Shown piece by piece: positions 19,440 through 29,118 of a DNA stretch of 64,000 bases. Positions within the stretch are counted from its first letter, which is position 1; each line of letters starts with the position of its first letter. This DNA comes from Xanthomonas theicola (GTDB taxonomy: Bacteria > Pseudomonadota > Gammaproteobacteria > Xanthomonadales > Xanthomonadaceae): positions 3,140,001 to 3,204,000 of the forward strand of contig NZ_CP049017.1 in assembly GCF_014236795.1 (NCBI RefSeq), given 5' to 3'. The notes below the pieces were generated by a model. The model searched no databases, had not been told where the DNA came from, and saw nothing but the letters and a program-made list of their open reading frames with translations. The position numbers and the translations under genes were made by a program.

Positions 19440-19477
19440 AAACGCGGTTCCCCGCATGGCGCGCATGCGGGGAACCG
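19440..19477 (-). terminator. Strong hairpin with T-run between rpoA and rplQ
   Basis: Perfect 14-bp arms CGGTTCCCCGCATG/CATGCGGGGAACCG (19445-19477, 5-nt loop) lie just after the rpoA stop. In the minus-strand sense they are followed by CGTTTTAGCG. It looks like an intrinsic terminator placed inside the usually continuous rpoA-rplQ pair, so it may be a partial terminator or attenuator that lowers rplQ expression. Confidence 0.75.
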
Positions 19478-19489
19478 GTGTCGCCTGGA

Positions 19490-20488
19490 TCAGCCGAGCA
19501 TGCCGTGCTGGGCGACGCCGGCCGGCGGCCAGTTCTCCAGCTTCATGCCGAGCGACAGGCCGCGCTGAGCCAGCACTTCCTTGATCTCGGTGAGCGACTT
19601 CTTGCCCAGGTTCGGAGTCTTGAGCAGCTCCACTTCGGTCTTCTGGATCAGATCGCCGATGTAGTAGATGCTCTCGGCCTTCAGGCAGTTGGCCGAACGC
19701 ACGGTCAGCTCCAGATCGTCGATCGGGCGCAGCAGCACCGGATCGACGCCGCTGCTGGCCGGCTTGGCCGCGCCGCGATCGCGATGGGTGAAGTCGCCGA
19801 ACACCGACAGCTGGTCGCTGAGGATGTCGGCGGCGGTGCGCACCGCTTCCTCGGCGTCGATGGTGCCGTTGGTCTCGATGTCCAGGACCAGCTTGTCCAG
19901 GTCGGTCCGCTGCTCGACGCGCGCGGACTCGACCGCGTAGGCGACACGGCGCACCGGCGAGAACGACGCATCCAGAACCAGGCGGCCGATGGTGCGGGTT
20001 TCCTCGTCCGGACGGCGCCGCGCGGCGGCCGGCTGGTAGCCGAAGCCGCGCTCGATCTTCAGACGCATGTTGATCGCCGTATCCTTGGTCAGGTGGCAGA
20101 TCACGTGGTCGTTGTTGAGGATCTCGACGTTGTGGTCGGTCTTGATGTCGGCGGCAGTGACCGTGCCCGGGCCCTGCTTGGACAGCGACAGCGTGGCGCT
20201 GTCGCCGGTGTGCATGCGGATGGCCACGTCCTTGAGGTTGAGCAGGACCTCCAGCACGTCCTCCTGCAGCCCTTCGACCGTGGTGTACTCGTGCAGCACG
20301 CCGTCGATCTCGACTTCGGTGATCGCGAAGCCGGGGATCGAGGACAGCAGCACGCGACGCAGGGCGTTGCCCAGCGTATGCCCATACCCGCGCTCCAAGG
20401 GCTCGATTACGACCTTGGCGCGGTTGTCGGTAAGGCGTTCGATCTGCGGCCCACGGGGGCGCAGAACCTGGTTGGCGGTAACCGTCAT
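19490..20488 (-). CDS. rpoA: RNA polymerase alpha subunit (332 aa)
   Basis: Dimer of alpha nucleates RNA polymerase assembly, and its C-terminal domain contacts UP elements and activators. ATG 20488 gives [19 protein letters not shown]. The N-terminal domain shows [20 protein letters not shown] (assembly surface). The alpha-CTD (about residues 245-325) shows [20 protein letters not shown] and [19 protein letters not shown], including the DNA-contacting Arg and the helix-hairpin motif. Length is normal. It follows rpsD by 50 nt. Confidence 0.98.
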   Translation of the reverse strand: MTVTANQVLRPRGPQIERLTDNRAKVVIEPLERGYGHTLGNALRRVLLSSIPGFAITEVEIDGVLHEYTTVEGLQEDVLEVLLNLKDVAIRMHTGDSATLSLSKQGPGTVTAADIKTDHNVEILNNDHVICHLTKDTAINMRLKIERGFGYQPAAARRRPDEETRTIGRLVLDASFSPVRRVAYAVESARVEQRTDLDKLVLDIETNGTIDAEEAVRTAADILSDQLSVFGDFTHRDRGAAKPASSGVDPVLLRPIDDLELTVRSANCLKAESIYYIGDLIQKTEVELLKTPNLGKKSLTEIKEVLAQRGLSLGMKLENWPPAGVAQHGMLG

Positions 20489-20538
20489 GTTGCGGGTTCT
20501 CCTGACGAGCCTCCGTTGCCGGAGGCTCTCCAATGTGA

Positions 20539-21168
20539 TTACTTCGAATACAACTCGACGATCAGCGCTTCGTTGATGTCGGCAGGCAGGTCCGCACGAT
20601 CCGGCACCGCCTTGAAGACGCCGCTGAACTTCTTCGAATCGACCTCGACCCAGGACGGGTTCAGGTCATGCGTTTCGGCGACGGTCAGCGCTTCCTGCAC
20701 GCGCAACTGCTTCTGGGCCTTTTCCGACAGGGCGATCGCGTCGCCGGCCTTGACCTGGTAAGAGGCCAGGTTCACCGACTTGCCATTGACCAGCACGCCA
20801 CGGTGCGACACCAACTGGCGCGCGGCCGGACGGGTGACGGCGAAGCCCATGCGGTAGACGACGTTGTCCAGGCGGGTTTCCAGCAGCTGCAGCAGGTTCT
20901 CGCCGGTGTTGCCCTTCTTGGTCGACGCCTTCTTGTAGTAGTTGCGGAACTGACGCTCCAGCAGGCCGTAGATGCGCTTGACCTTCTGCTTCTCGCGCAA
21001 CTGGGTGGCGTAGTCGGACAGCTTGCCCTTGCGGGCGGTCGCGCCGTGCTGGCCGGGCTTCTGCTCCAGCTTGCACTTGGAATCCAGCGCACGTGCCGGG
21101 CTCTTGAGGGAAAGATCGGCGCCTTCGCGGCGCGCGAGCTTACAGGTAGGACCGATATAACGAGCCAT
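20539..21168 (-). CDS. rpsD: 30S ribosomal protein S4 (209 aa)
   Basis: Primary 16S rRNA-binding assembly protein and, in the E. coli alpha operon, the autogenous translational repressor. Starts [20 protein letters not shown] and carries the S4 RNA-binding fold with [20 protein letters not shown] and [17 protein letters not shown] (about residues 95-145). It ends [13 protein letters not shown]. The zinc-type four-Cys cluster is absent, as in most gammaproteobacteria. It is 14 nt from rpsK. Confidence 0.97.
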   Translation of the reverse strand: MARYIGPTCKLARREGADLSLKSPARALDSKCKLEQKPGQHGATARKGKLSDYATQLREKQKVKRIYGLLERQFRNYYKKASTKKGNTGENLLQLLETRLDNVVYRMGFAVTRPAARQLVSHRGVLVNGKSVNLASYQVKAGDAIALSEKAQKQLRVQEALTVAETHDLNPSWVEVDSKKFSGVFKAVPDRADLPADINEALIVELYSK

Positions 21169-21182
21169 TTCTTATCGCTCCT

Positions 21183-21575
21183 TTAGACGCGACGCTTCTT
21201 CGGCGGACGGCACCCGTTGTGCGGGATAGGCGTCACGTCGATGATGTTGGTGATCTTGTATCCGACGTTGTTCAACGAACGGACGGCGGACTCGCGACCC
21301 GGACCCGGGCCCTTGATGCGCACTTCCAGCGACTTCACGCCGTAGTCGAGCGCAGCGCGCCCGGCCTTCTCGGCGGCCACCTGCGCCGCGAACGGCGTGG
21401 ACTTGCGCGAACCGCGGAAACCGGCGCCGCCGGAGGTCGCCCAGGACAAGGCGTTGCCCTGGCGATCGGTGATGGTCACGATGGTGTTGTTGAACGAAGC
21501 GTGAACGTGGGCGACGCCGTCGGTGACGACGCGCTTGATCTTCTTCTTGGTCTTTGCTGCTGCGGGCTTGGCCAT
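21183..21575 (-). CDS. rpsK: 30S ribosomal protein S11 (130 aa)
   Basis: Platform protein near the E-site mRNA path. Clear S11 signatures: [58 protein letters not shown] and the C-terminal [17 protein letters not shown] Lys/Ala-rich N-terminal extension ([15 protein letters not shown]) is normal. Spaced 9 nt from rpsM and 14 nt from rpsD in the alpha operon. Confidence 0.97.
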   Translation of the reverse strand: MAKPAAAKTKKKIKRVVTDGVAHVHASFNNTIVTITDRQGNALSWATSGGAGFRGSRKSTPFAAQVAAEKAGRAALDYGVKSLEVRIKGPGPGRESAVRSLNNVGYKITNIIDVTPIPHNGCRPPKKRRV

Positions 21576-21584
21576 GTCTGTCCC

Positions 21585-21941
21585 TTACTTCCTGATCGCC
21601 TTGCGCGGGCCCTTGCGGGTGCGGGCGTTGGTGCGGGTGCGCTGACCGCGCAGCGGCAGGCCGCGACGATGGCGCAGGCCGCGGTAGCAGCCCAGGTCCA
21701 TCAGACGCTTGATGGCGATGCCCACTTCGCGACGCAGGTCGCCTTCGACGATGTACTTGCCGACTTCGAGGCGCAGGCGCTCGATTTCCGGCTCGGACAG
21801 GTCACGGATCTTGGTGGTCGAGGTCACGCCTGCGGTTTCGCAAACCTTCTTCGAACGGGTACGGCCGATGCCGAAAATGCTTTGCAACCCGACCCAGACG
21901 TGCTTCTGGGCTGGCAGGTTGACGCCTGCAATACGCGCCAT
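21585..21941 (-). CDS. rpsM: 30S ribosomal protein S13 (118 aa)
   Basis: Head protein that contacts tRNA and L5/L31 in intersubunit bridges. From ATG 21941 it reads [20 protein letters not shown], then [14 protein letters not shown] (helix-two-turn-helix) and the C-terminal tail [20 protein letters not shown] that reaches the A and P sites. First gene of the alpha operon, with a 340-bp leader spacer after secY. Some enterobacteria place rpmJ in that spacer; here it is absent. Confidence 0.97.
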   Translation of the reverse strand: MARIAGVNLPAQKHVWVGLQSIFGIGRTRSKKVCETAGVTSTTKIRDLSEPEIERLRLEVGKYIVEGDLRREVGIAIKRLMDLGCYRGLRHRRGLPLRGQRTRTNARTRKGPRKAIRK

Positions 21942-22024
21942 GACGCGGTTCTCCAACTGAAAAGGATGGCCCGACGGCGCGCCGCGGCGCCATTCCGGCA
22001 GGATGATCAAAAAGTGAACTTGTA

Positions 22025-22030
22025 AGTGTA
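22025..22030 (-). promoter_or_regulatory. Possible -10 of an alpha-operon promoter
   Basis: On the minus strand TACACT lies 84 nt before rpsM, with a poor -35 (TTCCAT at 17-bp spacing). The downstream AT-rich stretch (ACAAGTTCACTTTTTGATC) is unusual for this GC-rich block. The 340-bp spacer after secY makes a separate promoter plausible, but the match is weak. Confidence 0.35.
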
Positions 22031-22057
22031 GCAAGGTCTCGGGTTACATGGAAGCCC

Positions 22058-22105
22058 GTGGAACCTTTCGGTTCCGCAGGCCCGGCATGGGGAGTGTGCC
22101 CATGC
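22058..22105. repeat. Two hairpins in the secY-rpsM spacer
   Basis: GGAACC-TTTC-GGTTCC (22060-22075) and GCATGGG-N7-CCCATGC (22085-22105) are perfect small inverted repeats. No strong T-run follows on the minus strand. They may be structured leader RNA, an RNA-processing site or a weak terminator at the spc/alpha operon junction. No gene is visible in the rest of this 340-bp spacer, on either strand. Confidence 0.55.
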
Positions 22106-22281
22106 TCCGGCGCCGGATGTCGTTGGCCGGGCGAGGATCCGCCCGTGCCGCCCGCGCTACTCCAGCGCAGGGCCACCACATCTCACCCACGCACGAGACC
22201 GCTGCACGGGCCGCCCTTCAAGTCGGAAGACTGCGCCTGGGAACCAGGGGCGTCTTCGCGGAAGGAAATCGAATTGTACAA

Positions 22282-23649
22282 TCAACCGCGGGCGAGACCG
22301 CCGCGCGAGCCGCCCTTGAGGTTGGCCTTCTTCAACAGGCTTTCGTACCTGTGCGACATCAGGTGCGCCTGGATCTGCGCGATGAAGTCCATCACCACCA
22401 CGACCGCGATCAACAGCGAGGTGCCGCCGAAATGGAACGAGGTGCCGAACTGCGCGCGCATGATTTCCGGCAGCAGGCACACGATCACCAGGTACAGCGA
22501 GCCGGCGGCGGTCAGGCGGGTCAGCACGCCGTCGACGTAGTCGGCGGTGGCCTTGCCGGGACGGATGCCGGGAATCAGCGCGCCGGACTTCTTCAGGTTG
22601 TCCGCGGTCTCCTGCGAATTGAACACCAGCGCGGTATAGAAGAACGCAAACCCGATGATCAGCGCGGCGAACACGATCATGTGCACCGGCTCGCCCGGGC
22701 CCAGCGCGTTGGCGATGCGCTGCAACCAGCTGCCGAAGGTGCTGTTGGACGCGGCCTGCCCCGACCACATCGACAGCGTCGCCGGGAAGGCGAGGATGCT
22801 CGAGGCGAAGATCGGCGGAATCACACCTGCCATGTTCAGCTTCAACGGCAGGAACGAGGTCTGGTTCATATACGCGTTGCGGCCGCCCTGGCGGCGCGCG
22901 TAGTTCACCGTGATCCGGCGCTGCCCGCGCTCCACGAACACCACGAACAAGGTGAAGGCCAGGATCGTCAGCACGATCAACAACAGCGAGATGAAGCTCA
23001 TGTTGCCGTCGCGGTAAGCCTCCACGGTCTGGATCGACGCCGCCGGCAGGCCGGCGACGATGCCGGCGAAGATGATGAGCGACACGCCGTTGCCGATGCC
23101 GCGCTCGGTGACCTGCTCGCCGACCCACATCAGGAAGATGGTGCCAGCGGTCAGCGCGATCACCGCGGTAAGCACGAAACCCATGCCGGGGGCGTACACC
23201 ACCGGAGCGCCGCCGGGTGCCGTCTGGTTCTGCAGCGCGAGCGCGATGCTGCCGCCCTGCACTACCGCCAGCAGCACCGCGCCGATGCGCGAATACTGGG
23301 TGATCTTGCGCCGGCCGGATTCGCCCTCCTTCTGCATCGCCTTCAGCGACGGGAAGATGTGCGTGGCCAGTTGGATCACGATCGATGCCGAGATGTACGG
23401 CATCACGTTCAGCGCGAAGATGCTGAAACGGTGCAGGGCGCCGCCCGAGAACATGTTGAACATGTCCACGATGCCGCCGCCCTGCGCCTGCATCAGCGCA
23501 AGCATGGCTTCGGGATTGACGCCCGGCACCGGTACGTAGCAACCGATGCGATAGACGACCAATGCGCCGAGAACGAACAACAGGCGCTGGCGAAGCTCCG
23601 TGAACTTGCCGAGCCCGCCGCCGAGGTTACCCATGCCAGCCTGCGCCAT
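22282..23649 (-). CDS. secY: Protein translocase subunit SecY (455 aa)
   Basis: Central channel of the Sec translocon in the inner membrane. ATG 23649 gives [20 protein letters not shown]. About ten hydrophobic helices are visible; landmarks are [14 protein letters not shown] (TM1 loop), [40 protein letters not shown] and the cytoplasmic loop [20 protein letters not shown]. Last gene of the spc operon here, 7 nt after rplO. Its partner SecE is encoded at 50480-50893. Confidence 0.97.
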   Translation of the reverse strand: MAQAGMGNLGGGLGKFTELRQRLLFVLGALVVYRIGCYVPVPGVNPEAMLALMQAQGGGIVDMFNMFSGGALHRFSIFALNVMPYISASIVIQLATHIFPSLKAMQKEGESGRRKITQYSRIGAVLLAVVQGGSIALALQNQTAPGGAPVVYAPGMGFVLTAVIALTAGTIFLMWVGEQVTERGIGNGVSLIIFAGIVAGLPAASIQTVEAYRDGNMSFISLLLIVLTILAFTLFVVFVERGQRRITVNYARRQGGRNAYMNQTSFLPLKLNMAGVIPPIFASSILAFPATLSMWSGQAASNSTFGSWLQRIANALGPGEPVHMIVFAALIIGFAFFYTALVFNSQETADNLKKSGALIPGIRPGKATADYVDGVLTRLTAAGSLYLVIVCLLPEIMRAQFGTSFHFGGTSLLIAVVVVMDFIAQIQAHLMSHRYESLLKKANLKGGSRGGLARG

Positions 23650-23656
23650 CTGCGTG

Positions 23657-24100
23657 TTACTCCTGCACGCTGCCGCCGGCAGCTTCGATTGCCGCCTTGG
23701 CACCGGCGGTCGCCGCAATGCCCTTGAGCACGAACTTCTTGCTCAGCTCGCCCTTGAGCACGACCTTGGCCTGCTTCGCGGTGCTCGGGACCAGCTTCGC
23801 GGCGCGCAGCGCGGCGAAATCGATCTCGCCTTCCGGCAGGTTGTCGAGCTGGTAGGACAGCACCTCGGCGGTATCCTTGGCGATCTTGGAACGGAAGCCG
23901 ATCTTCGGCAGACGACGCTGCATCGGGGTCTGGCCGCCTTCGAAGCCGGCCTTGATCTTGCCGCCGCCCTTGCGCGCGAACGAACCCTTGTGGCCGCGGC
24001 CGCAGGTCTTGCCCAGGCCGGAACCGATGCCGCGGCCGACGCGGGTACGCTCGGTACGGGCGCCAGCGGCGGGCTTGAGATCATTGAGTTGCATAGTCAT
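23657..24100 (-). CDS. rplO: 50S ribosomal protein L15 (147 aa)
   Basis: Late-assembly 23S rRNA-binding protein. N-terminus [20 protein letters not shown], with [20 protein letters not shown] and [18 protein letters not shown], the Gly/Arg-rich extended tail typical of L15. A start two codons later (MQLNDLKPA) is equally possible. Spaced 6 nt from rpmD and 7 nt from secY. Confidence 0.97.
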   Translation of the reverse strand: MTMQLNDLKPAAGARTERTRVGRGIGSGLGKTCGRGHKGSFARKGGGKIKAGFEGGQTPMQRRLPKIGFRSKIAKDTAEVLSYQLDNLPEGEIDFAALRAAKLVPSTAKQAKVVLKGELSKKFVLKGIAATAGAKAAIEAAGGSVQE

Positions 24101-24106
24101 GGTCGA

Positions 24107-24298
24107 TTACTCCTCAACCTGGACGAGGTACTGAACCTTGTTGATCAGTCCGCGCACCTGCGGGCTGTCCTTCAGTGCGCGCACATCGTTGAGCTTGTTC
24201 AGGCCCAGCGCACGCACCGACAGGCGGTGACGCGACTGGGTACCACGCAGGCCGCGCACCAGGCGCACCTTCACCGTCTTGTTGGACTCATTAGCCAT
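24107..24298 (-). CDS. rpmD: 50S ribosomal protein L30 (63 aa)
   Basis: Small 23S rRNA-binding protein. ATG 24298 gives [20 protein letters not shown], then [20 protein letters not shown] and [16 protein letters not shown], covering the full ferredoxin-like L30 fold. The start overlaps the last 8 nt of rpsE, so translation of the two is probably coupled. Confidence 0.95.
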   Translation of the reverse strand: MANESNKTVKVRLVRGLRGTQSRHRLSVRALGLNKLNDVRALKDSPQVRGLINKVQYLVQVEE

Positions 24299-24836
24299 GG
24301 TTGAGTTCCTCCACCTTCTTGCCGCGCTTGGCCGCGATCCGCGACGGCGACTGCATGTCTTCCAGGCCGCGCAGGGTGGCGCGCACCAGGTTGATCGGGT
24401 TGCGCGAACCGACGGCCTTGGCCAGCACGTTCTTGACGCCCACCGCTTCCAGCACGGCGCGCATCGCGCCGCCGGCAATGACGCCGGTACCTTCCGACGC
24501 CGGCATCATGAACACGCGCGCCGCGCCGTGGCCGGACTTCACCGGGTGCCACAGGGTGCCGTTGTTCAGGTCGATGTTGAGCATGCCCTTGCGCGCATAC
24601 TCCATCGACTTCTGGATCGCGACCGGCACTTCGCGCGCCTTGCCGTAACCGAAACCGATCTTGCCGTTGCCGTCGCCGACCACGGTCAGCGCGGTGAAGG
24701 TGAATTGGCGACCGCCCTTGACCGTCTTGCTGACGCGGTTGACCGCGACCAGCTTTTCGATCATGCCGTCGTCGACTTTCTCTTCGCGGTTGCGGTCGCG
24801 ATCACGCCCCCGCGGTGCACGCTGTTCTTCAGCCAT
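24291..24836 (-). CDS. rpsE: 30S ribosomal protein S5 (181 aa)
   Basis: Decoding-fidelity protein at the mRNA entrance. Start ATG 24836 ([20 protein letters not shown]) gives a charged N-terminal extension, then the S5 RNA-binding domain ([20 protein letters not shown], the loop altered in spectinomycin-resistant mutants, here unaltered as far as I can judge). [20 protein letters not shown] and [19 protein letters not shown] complete the fold. Preceded by a 157-bp spacer with hairpins; overlaps rpmD by 8 nt. Confidence 0.97.
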   Translation of the reverse strand: MAEEQRAPRGRDRDRNREEKVDDGMIEKLVAVNRVSKTVKGGRQFTFTALTVVGDGNGKIGFGYGKAREVPVAIQKSMEYARKGMLNIDLNNGTLWHPVKSGHGAARVFMMPASEGTGVIAGGAMRAVLEAVGVKNVLAKAVGSRNPINLVRATLRGLEDMQSPSRIAAKRGKKVEELNHG

Positions 24837-24913
24837 TGCGTATTCCTTGGTAGTTGAAAGATTGACGGCTTGCATGCCGCTTGTCGTTGTTGACTGGAAC
24901 TGTGTTCCCCGGG

Positions 24914-24982
24914 CGCGCGCACAAGGCGCGCCGAGGTCCGATGCAACCCGCATCGGCAGGCCGGGTGCGGCACAAATGCCGC
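24914..24982. repeat. Cluster of small hairpins in the rplR-rpsE spacer
   Basis: Within the 157-bp spacer I see CCGATGC-N5-GCATCGG (24938-24956) and GCGGCA-N4-TGCCGC (24967-24982), and a GC-rich GGCGCGC/GCGCGCC pair just before them. No T-run follows on the minus strand. The spacer is unusually long for the spc operon, and the hairpins may be inserted palindromes or processing sites. Confidence 0.55.
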
Positions 24983-24993
24983 CTCCGCAAGGA

Positions 24994-25353
24994 TCAGAAC
25001 TGCAGGCCGCCTTCGCGCGCGGCGTCGGCCAACGCCTTGATGCGGCCGTGGTAGCGGTAGCCCGAGCGGTCGAAGGCGACCTTCTCGATGCCCGCGGCCT
25101 TGGCGCGCTCGGCGATCAGCTTGCCCACCTTGGCGGCGGCCTCGCTGTTCTTGCCGCTCTTCAGGCCGTCCTTGACGTCGGCCTGCAGAGTGTTCGCCGC
25201 AGCGATCACCTTGGAGCCGTCGGCGGTGAAGACCTGCGCGTACAGGTGCTGGCCGGTGCGCAGCACCGACAGGCGGGCGACGCCGAGTTCACGGATGTGG
25301 GCGCGGGTCGACTTGGCGCGGCGCAGGCGGGCGATGTTCTTGTTGATGCTCAT
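24994..25353 (-). CDS. rplR: 50S ribosomal protein L18 (119 aa)
   Basis: 5S rRNA-binding protein of the central protuberance. From ATG 25353: [20 protein letters not shown], then [20 protein letters not shown] and the C-terminal [22 protein letters not shown](LQF) signature. Normal length. It is 91 nt downstream of rplF and 157 nt before rpsE. Confidence 0.97.
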   Translation of the reverse strand: MSINKNIARLRRAKSTRAHIRELGVARLSVLRTGQHLYAQVFTADGSKVIAAANTLQADVKDGLKSGKNSEAAAKVGKLIAERAKAAGIEKVAFDRSGYRYHGRIKALADAAREGGLQF

Positions 25354-25444
25354 GGTATGTGTCCTACGGAAGCTGAAGGAGAACAGGCTTTTGCATTGAA
25401 GAGTCCGGCCATGGATGGCCGGGCTCCTAGCAGAAGGACCTGCC

Positions 25445-25972
25445 TTATGCCTTCTTGGCTTCCTTGCGAATGATGACTTCACCGGCATACTTCACACCCT
25501 TGCCCTTGTAGGGCTCCGGCGGACGGAAACCACGGATCTTGGCGGCGACTTCGCCGACGCGCTGCTTGTCGGCGCCCTGCACCACGATCTCGGTCTGAGT
25601 CGGGGCGGCCAGGGTGATGCCGTCCGGCGCCTTGAACACGACCGGGTGCGAGAAACCGAGCGCCAGGCTCAGGTCCTTGCCCTGCATCGTGGCGCGGTAG
25701 CCGACGCCGACCAGTTCAAGCTTGCGCTCGAAGCCTTCGGACACGCCGTGCACCATGTTCGCCAGGATCGCGCGGACGGTGCCGGTGATGGCGATCTGCG
25801 ACGGCTCGTTCGCCGACAGCGTGGCGACACCGTTTTCCTGCTTGATTTCGACGCCAGCGGGCTTGGGCAGCGACAGCGTGCCCTTCGGGCCCTTGACGCT
25901 CACCAGCTCGGACTGGACATTCAGTTCGACGCCTTTCGGGAGGGAGATCGGCTTCTTGGCTACGCGGGACAT
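25445..25972 (-). CDS. rplF: 50S ribosomal protein L6 (175 aa)
   Basis: Binds 23S rRNA near the factor-binding site. Start [20 protein letters not shown]; two repeated alpha/beta domains follow. The C-terminal RNA-binding signature is [20 protein letters not shown] and the protein ends RKEAKKA. Spaced 16 nt after rpsH. Confidence 0.97.
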   Translation of the reverse strand: MSRVAKKPISLPKGVELNVQSELVSVKGPKGTLSLPKPAGVEIKQENGVATLSANEPSQIAITGTVRAILANMVHGVSEGFERKLELVGVGYRATMQGKDLSLALGFSHPVVFKAPDGITLAAPTQTEIVVQGADKQRVGEVAAKIRGFRPPEPYKGKGVKYAGEVIIRKEAKKA

Positions 25973-25988
25973 GTCAGTACTCCTTCCC

Positions 25989-26387
25989 TTAGGCCACGAA
26001 GCACAGGACTTCGCCACCGACGCCGGCCTGACGGGCCTGCGCATCGGTCATGATGCCCTTGGACGTGGAAATGATGGCAACGCCCAGGCCGCCGAGAACC
26101 TTCGGCAGCTCGGCCTTGCCGCGATACTGGCGCAGACCCGAACGCGACACGCGCTTGAGCGTATCAATGACCGGACGGCCCTCGAAATACTTCAGCACGA
26201 TTTCCAGTTCGGACTTGTTGTTCTCGATCGCGTTGACGCGCAGGTCGCTGATGTAGCCTTCGCCCTTCAGCACTTCTGCGATCGCAACCTTGATCTTGGA
26301 GGACGGCATTTTCACCGTCGGCTTGCCGACCGCGGCCGCATTCTTGATGCGGACCAGCAGGTCGGCGATGGGATCAGTCATGCTCAT
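25989..26387 (-). CDS. rpsH: 30S ribosomal protein S8 (132 aa)
   Basis: Central-domain 16S rRNA-binding protein; in E. coli it is the repressor of the spc operon. ATG 26387 gives [20 protein letters not shown]. The C-terminal rRNA-binding loop [20 protein letters not shown] is intact. It is separated from rpsN by an unusual 260-bp spacer that contains a hairpin and a perfect TATAAT, so it may start its own transcript here. Confidence 0.97.
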   Translation of the reverse strand: MSMTDPIADLLVRIKNAAAVGKPTVKMPSSKIKVAIAEVLKGEGYISDLRVNAIENNKSELEIVLKYFEGRPVIDTLKRVSRSGLRQYRGKAELPKVLGGLGVAIISTSKGIMTDAQARQAGVGGEVLCFVA

Positions 26388-26537
26388 GGTGTCTACCTTT
26401 GAGTGCACCGATATCCGCTTTCGCGAAAATCTTGTGATGTGAAGCCGTGGAATGAAGCTGTGATGTGGAGCGCGAACGTTCTGGAGAAGGCCAGGGCCTT
26501 TTTGCCACGCCCCCTGCCAGCCGCAGGCAAGGGGCGA

Positions 26538-26571
26538 ATTATACGACAAGAAGTCCGACTTCCGTCGGACT
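26538..26571 (-). promoter_or_regulatory. Hairpin followed by a TATAAT promoter element inside the spc operon
   Basis: In the minus-strand sense a perfect AGTCCGAC-N4-GTCGGACT hairpin (26552-26571) runs into TTCTTGTCG and then a consensus -10 TATAAT (26538-26543). The -35 region overlaps the hairpin and is poor (GACGGA). The order suggests a weak terminator for rplN-rplX-rplE-rpsN directly followed by an internal promoter for rpsH and downstream genes. The hairpin and TATAAT are seen; their function is inferred. Confidence 0.5.
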
Positions 26572-26647
26572 CGTTGGTTGAACCGCTGGCGGGTACGCAA
26601 CTACCCTGCTGCCCGGGCTCCGCGAATGGAGCCGGGGCCGCCGGTCG

Positions 26648-26953
26648 TTACCAGCTGGCCTTGCGCAGGCCCGGCACGTCGCCGTTCATCGTCGCCTTGC
26701 GCAGCATGTTGCGGCCCAGGCCGAACTTGCGGTAGACACCGCGCGGGCGGCCGGACAGCTCGCAACGGGTGCGCTGGCGGCTCGGCGACGAATCGCGCGG
26801 CAGCTTCTGCAGCTTGACCACGGCCTCGGCCTTCTCGTCGTAGGACGAGCTGTCGGCGGCGATGATCTTCTTCAGCGCGTCGCGCTTGTCGGCGAACTTC
26901 TTCGCCAGCTTCTTCCGCTTGATGTCGCGGTTGACCATGGAGGTCTTTGCCAT
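26648..26953 (-). CDS. rpsN: 30S ribosomal protein S14, zinc-free form (101 aa)
   Basis: Head protein of the small subunit. [20 protein letters not shown] start and [20 protein letters not shown] signature. It is the longer C-minus type without the CxxC-CxxC zinc ribbon, so it does not need zinc. It lies 10 nt after rplE, and a 260-bp spacer follows before rpsH. Confidence 0.97.
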   Translation of the reverse strand: MAKTSMVNRDIKRKKLAKKFADKRDALKKIIAADSSSYDEKAEAVVKLQKLPRDSSPSRQRTRCELSGRPRGVYRKFGLGRNMLRKATMNGDVPGLRKASW

Positions 26954-26963
26954 TGTCTAACCC

Positions 26964-27506
26964 TTAATTACGGAACGGGAACTTGAACGCTTCGAGCAGC
27001 GCCTTGGCTTCGGCGTCGGTCTTGGCGGTGGTGGTGACGGCGATATCCATGCCGCGGATCGCATCGACGGCGTCGAAGTCGATTTCCGGGAAAATGATCT
27101 GTTCCTTCACGCCCATGTTGAAGTTGCCGCGACCGTCGAACGAGCGACCCGAAACACCGCGGAAGTCGCGCACGCGCGGCAGCGAGATGTTGATCAGGCG
27201 ATCCAGGAACTCGTACATCTTGGCGCGACGCAGCGTAGTCTTGCAGCCGATCGGCCAGCCATCGCGGATCTTGAAGGACGCCACCGAGACACGGGACTTG
27301 GTGACCACCGGCTTCTGGCCGGAAACCTTGGCCATGTCGGCCACGGCGTGTTCCAGGATCTTCTTGTTCGTCGCCGCCTCGCCCACGCCCATGTTCAGGG
27401 TGACCTTGACCAGCTTCGGCACTTGCATCGGATTGGTGTAACCGAACTTCTTCATCAGAGCCGGTACCACTTCTTCCTTATAGATCTTTTCGAGACGGGA
27501 ATTCAT
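26964..27506 (-). CDS. rplE: 50S ribosomal protein L5 (180 aa)
   Basis: 5S rRNA-binding protein that contacts P-site t[23 protein letters not shown] opens the protein; [18 protein letters not shown] and [20 protein letters not shown] are conserved L5 blocks. Ends [10 protein letters not shown]. Spaced 11 nt from rplX. Confidence 0.97.
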   Translation of the reverse strand: MNSRLEKIYKEEVVPALMKKFGYTNPMQVPKLVKVTLNMGVGEAATNKKILEHAVADMAKVSGQKPVVTKSRVSVASFKIRDGWPIGCKTTLRRAKMYEFLDRLINISLPRVRDFRGVSGRSFDGRGNFNMGVKEQIIFPEIDFDAVDAIRGMDIAVTTTAKTDAEAKALLEAFKFPFRN

Positions 27507-27517
27507 TGGGTCATTCC

Positions 27518-27835
27518 TCAGGCGTCGAGCGCCTCACCGCTGGAGCGGAACACACGCAGTTTGCGTCCATCCTCCAGCACCTTGAAGCCAACGCGCTCGC
27601 CCTTGCCCGTTGCCGGGTTGACGATCGCCACGTTGGAGATATGGATCGACGCTTCGCGCTCGACCACGCCGCCGGCGACGCCTGCCTGCGGGTTCGGCTT
27701 GGTGTGGCGCTTGACGATGTTCGCGTTGGAGACGATCACCCGATCGCCGTCGATGCGGACGATTTCGCCCTGCTTGCCCTTGTCCTTGCCGGTGGTGACG
27801 ACGACTTGGTCGCCCTTCTTGATACGGTTAGCCAT
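27518..27835 (-). CDS. rplX: 50S ribosomal protein L24 (105 aa)
   Basis: Assembly-initiator protein near the polypeptide exit. [20 protein letters not shown] is the KOW-motif signature at the N-terminus, and [17 protein letters not shown] follows. Spaced 15 nt from rplN. Confidence 0.97.
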   Translation of the reverse strand: MANRIKKGDQVVVTTGKDKGKQGEIVRIDGDRVIVSNANIVKRHTKPNPQAGVAGGVVEREASIHISNVAIVNPATGKGERVGFKVLEDGRKLRVFRSSGEALDA

Positions 27836-27850
27836 GTGTATGTCCTCCGC

Positions 27851-28219
27851 TCACAGCACTTCAGGAGCGAGCGAGACGATCTTCATGAATTTCTCGGACC
27901 GCAGTTCGCGGGTCACAGGCCCGAAGATGCGCGTGCCGATCGGCTCCTGCTTGTTGTTGAGCAGCACCGCCGCGTTGCCGTCGAAGCGGATCAGCGAACC
28001 ATCCGAACGACGCACACCCTTGCGGGTACGCACCACGACGGCGTCGTAGACTTCGCCCTTCTTGACCTTGCCGCGCGGGATCGCGTCCTTGACGGTGACC
28101 TTGATGATGTCGCCAATGTGCGCGTAACGGCGCTTGGAGCCGCCGAGCACCTTGATGCACATCACTTCCTTGGCACCGGAGTTGTCGGCGACGTCGAGGT
28201 AGCTCTGCATCTGGATCAT
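27851..28219 (-). CDS. rplN: 50S ribosomal protein L14 (122 aa)
   Basis: Subunit-interface protein and first gene of the spc operon. [20 protein letters not shown] start, conserved [20 protein letters not shown] and the C-terminal [20 protein letters not shown]. Only 14 nt follow rpsQ, so S10 operon transcripts can read through. Confidence 0.97.
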   Translation of the reverse strand: MIQMQSYLDVADNSGAKEVMCIKVLGGSKRRYAHIGDIIKVTVKDAIPRGKVKKGEVYDAVVVRTRKGVRRSDGSLIRFDGNAAVLLNNKQEPIGTRIFGPVTRELRSEKFMKIVSLAPEVL

Positions 28220-28233
28220 GATTCAGCTCTCCC

Positions 28234-28503
28234 TTATCCGGCCGAACGGGCGACGATTTCAACCACCCGCCAGTTCTTGGTCTTGGACATCGGCGCAATC
28301 TCGGTCACGCGCACGAGATCGCCTTCGTTGCAGGTGTTGTCGGCGTCGTGGGCATGGAGCTTGGTCGAGCGCTTGATGTACTTGCCATACAAGGCGTGCT
28401 TGACCTGGCGCTCCACCAGCACGGTGACGGTCTTGTCCATCTTGTTGCTGACGACGCGGCCTTCGACCGTGCGCAGCGTCTTGCTTTCGTTAGTGTCGCT
28501 CAT
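28234..28503 (-). CDS. rpsQ: 30S ribosomal protein S17 (89 aa)
   Basis: Primary 16S rRNA-binding OB-fold protein. ATG 28503 ([20 protein letters not shown]) is preferred because AAGGA lies 8 nt upstream; an ATG three codons earlier would sit on the ribosome-binding site. [20 protein letters not shown] and [18 protein letters not shown] are the family blocks. Last gene of the S10 operon proper. Confidence 0.96.
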   Translation of the reverse strand: MSDTNESKTLRTVEGRVVSNKMDKTVTVLVERQVKHALYGKYIKRSTKLHAHDADNTCNEGDLVRVTEIAPMSKTKNWRVVEIVARSAG

Positions 28504-28514
28504 GGCGGCCATCC

Positions 28515-28700
28515 TTACTTCGTGCTGCCGATCAGGTGCTTCACGCGAGCAATCTCGCGGCGCACCCGGCGGGTTTCGTGGGTCTTCGGCAGCTGCCCGG
28601 TGACCTGCTGCATGCGCAGGGCGAACTGCTCCTTGCGCAGATCGGTCAGATGGGACTTCAGATCGTCAGCCGACTTCTCGCGGAGTTGTTTGATGTCCAT
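28515..28700 (-). CDS. rpmC: 50S ribosomal protein L29 (61 aa)
   Basis: Exit-tunnel protein next to L23 at the docking site for trigger factor and [23 protein letters not shown] start and [20 protein letters not shown] signature in a two-helix hairpin. Its ATG shares one base with the rplP stop codon, so the two are translationally coupled. Confidence 0.96.
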   Translation of the reverse strand: MDIKQLREKSADDLKSHLTDLRKEQFALRMQQVTGQLPKTHETRRVRREIARVKHLIGSTK

Positions 28701-29113
28701 CAGCGTACCGTCCGGGTCACGAAGGTGGTGGTCACCGAAAGCTTGGCAGCGGCCAGGCGGAACGCCTCGCGCGCGACATCTTCGCCGACGCCTTCGATTT
28801 CATAGATCATGCGGCCGGGCTGGATCTGGGCGACCCAGTACTCGACGTTGCCCTTGCCGGAGCCCATTCGCACTTCGATCGGCTTCTTGGTGATCGGCTT
28901 GTCCGGGAACACGCGGATCCACATCTTGCCGCCGCGCTTGACGTAGCGGCTGATCGAGCGGCGCGCCGCTTCGATCTGGCGCGCGGTCAGCTGACCGTGC
29001 GCGGTGGCCTTCAGCCCGTACTGGCCGAAGCTGACGGCGTTGCCGCTCCACGCCAGGCCGTCGTTACGGCCCTTGTGCATCTTGCGGTATTTGGTTCGCT
29101 TGGGTTGCAACAT
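28700..29113 (-). CDS. rplP: 50S ribosomal protein L16 (137 aa)
   Basis: Needed for A-site tRNA positioning and late 50S assembly. [20 protein letters not shown] start; [20 protein letters not shown] and [20 protein letters not shown] are signature blocks. The Arg targeted by YcfD-type hydroxylation in E. coli L16 lies in the [14 protein letters not shown] region, which is conserved. Overlaps rpmC by 1 nt. Confidence 0.97.
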   Translation of the reverse strand: MLQPKRTKYRKMHKGRNDGLAWSGNAVSFGQYGLKATAHGQLTARQIEAARRSISRYVKRGGKMWIRVFPDKPITKKPIEVRMGSGKGNVEYWVAQIQPGRMIYEIEGVGEDVAREAFRLAAAKLSVTTTFVTRTVR

Positions 29114-29118
29114 TGCCG

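Noticed and set aside
21942..22281. rpmJ (L36) between secY and rpsM
   Set aside because: Neither strand contains the expected short Lys/Arg-rich frame with its CxxC-type residues.
24994..25488. Longer N-terminus for L18 starting at 25488
   Set aside because: The extra 45 residues are not conserved in L18; the ATG at 25353 gives the normal MSINKN-type start.
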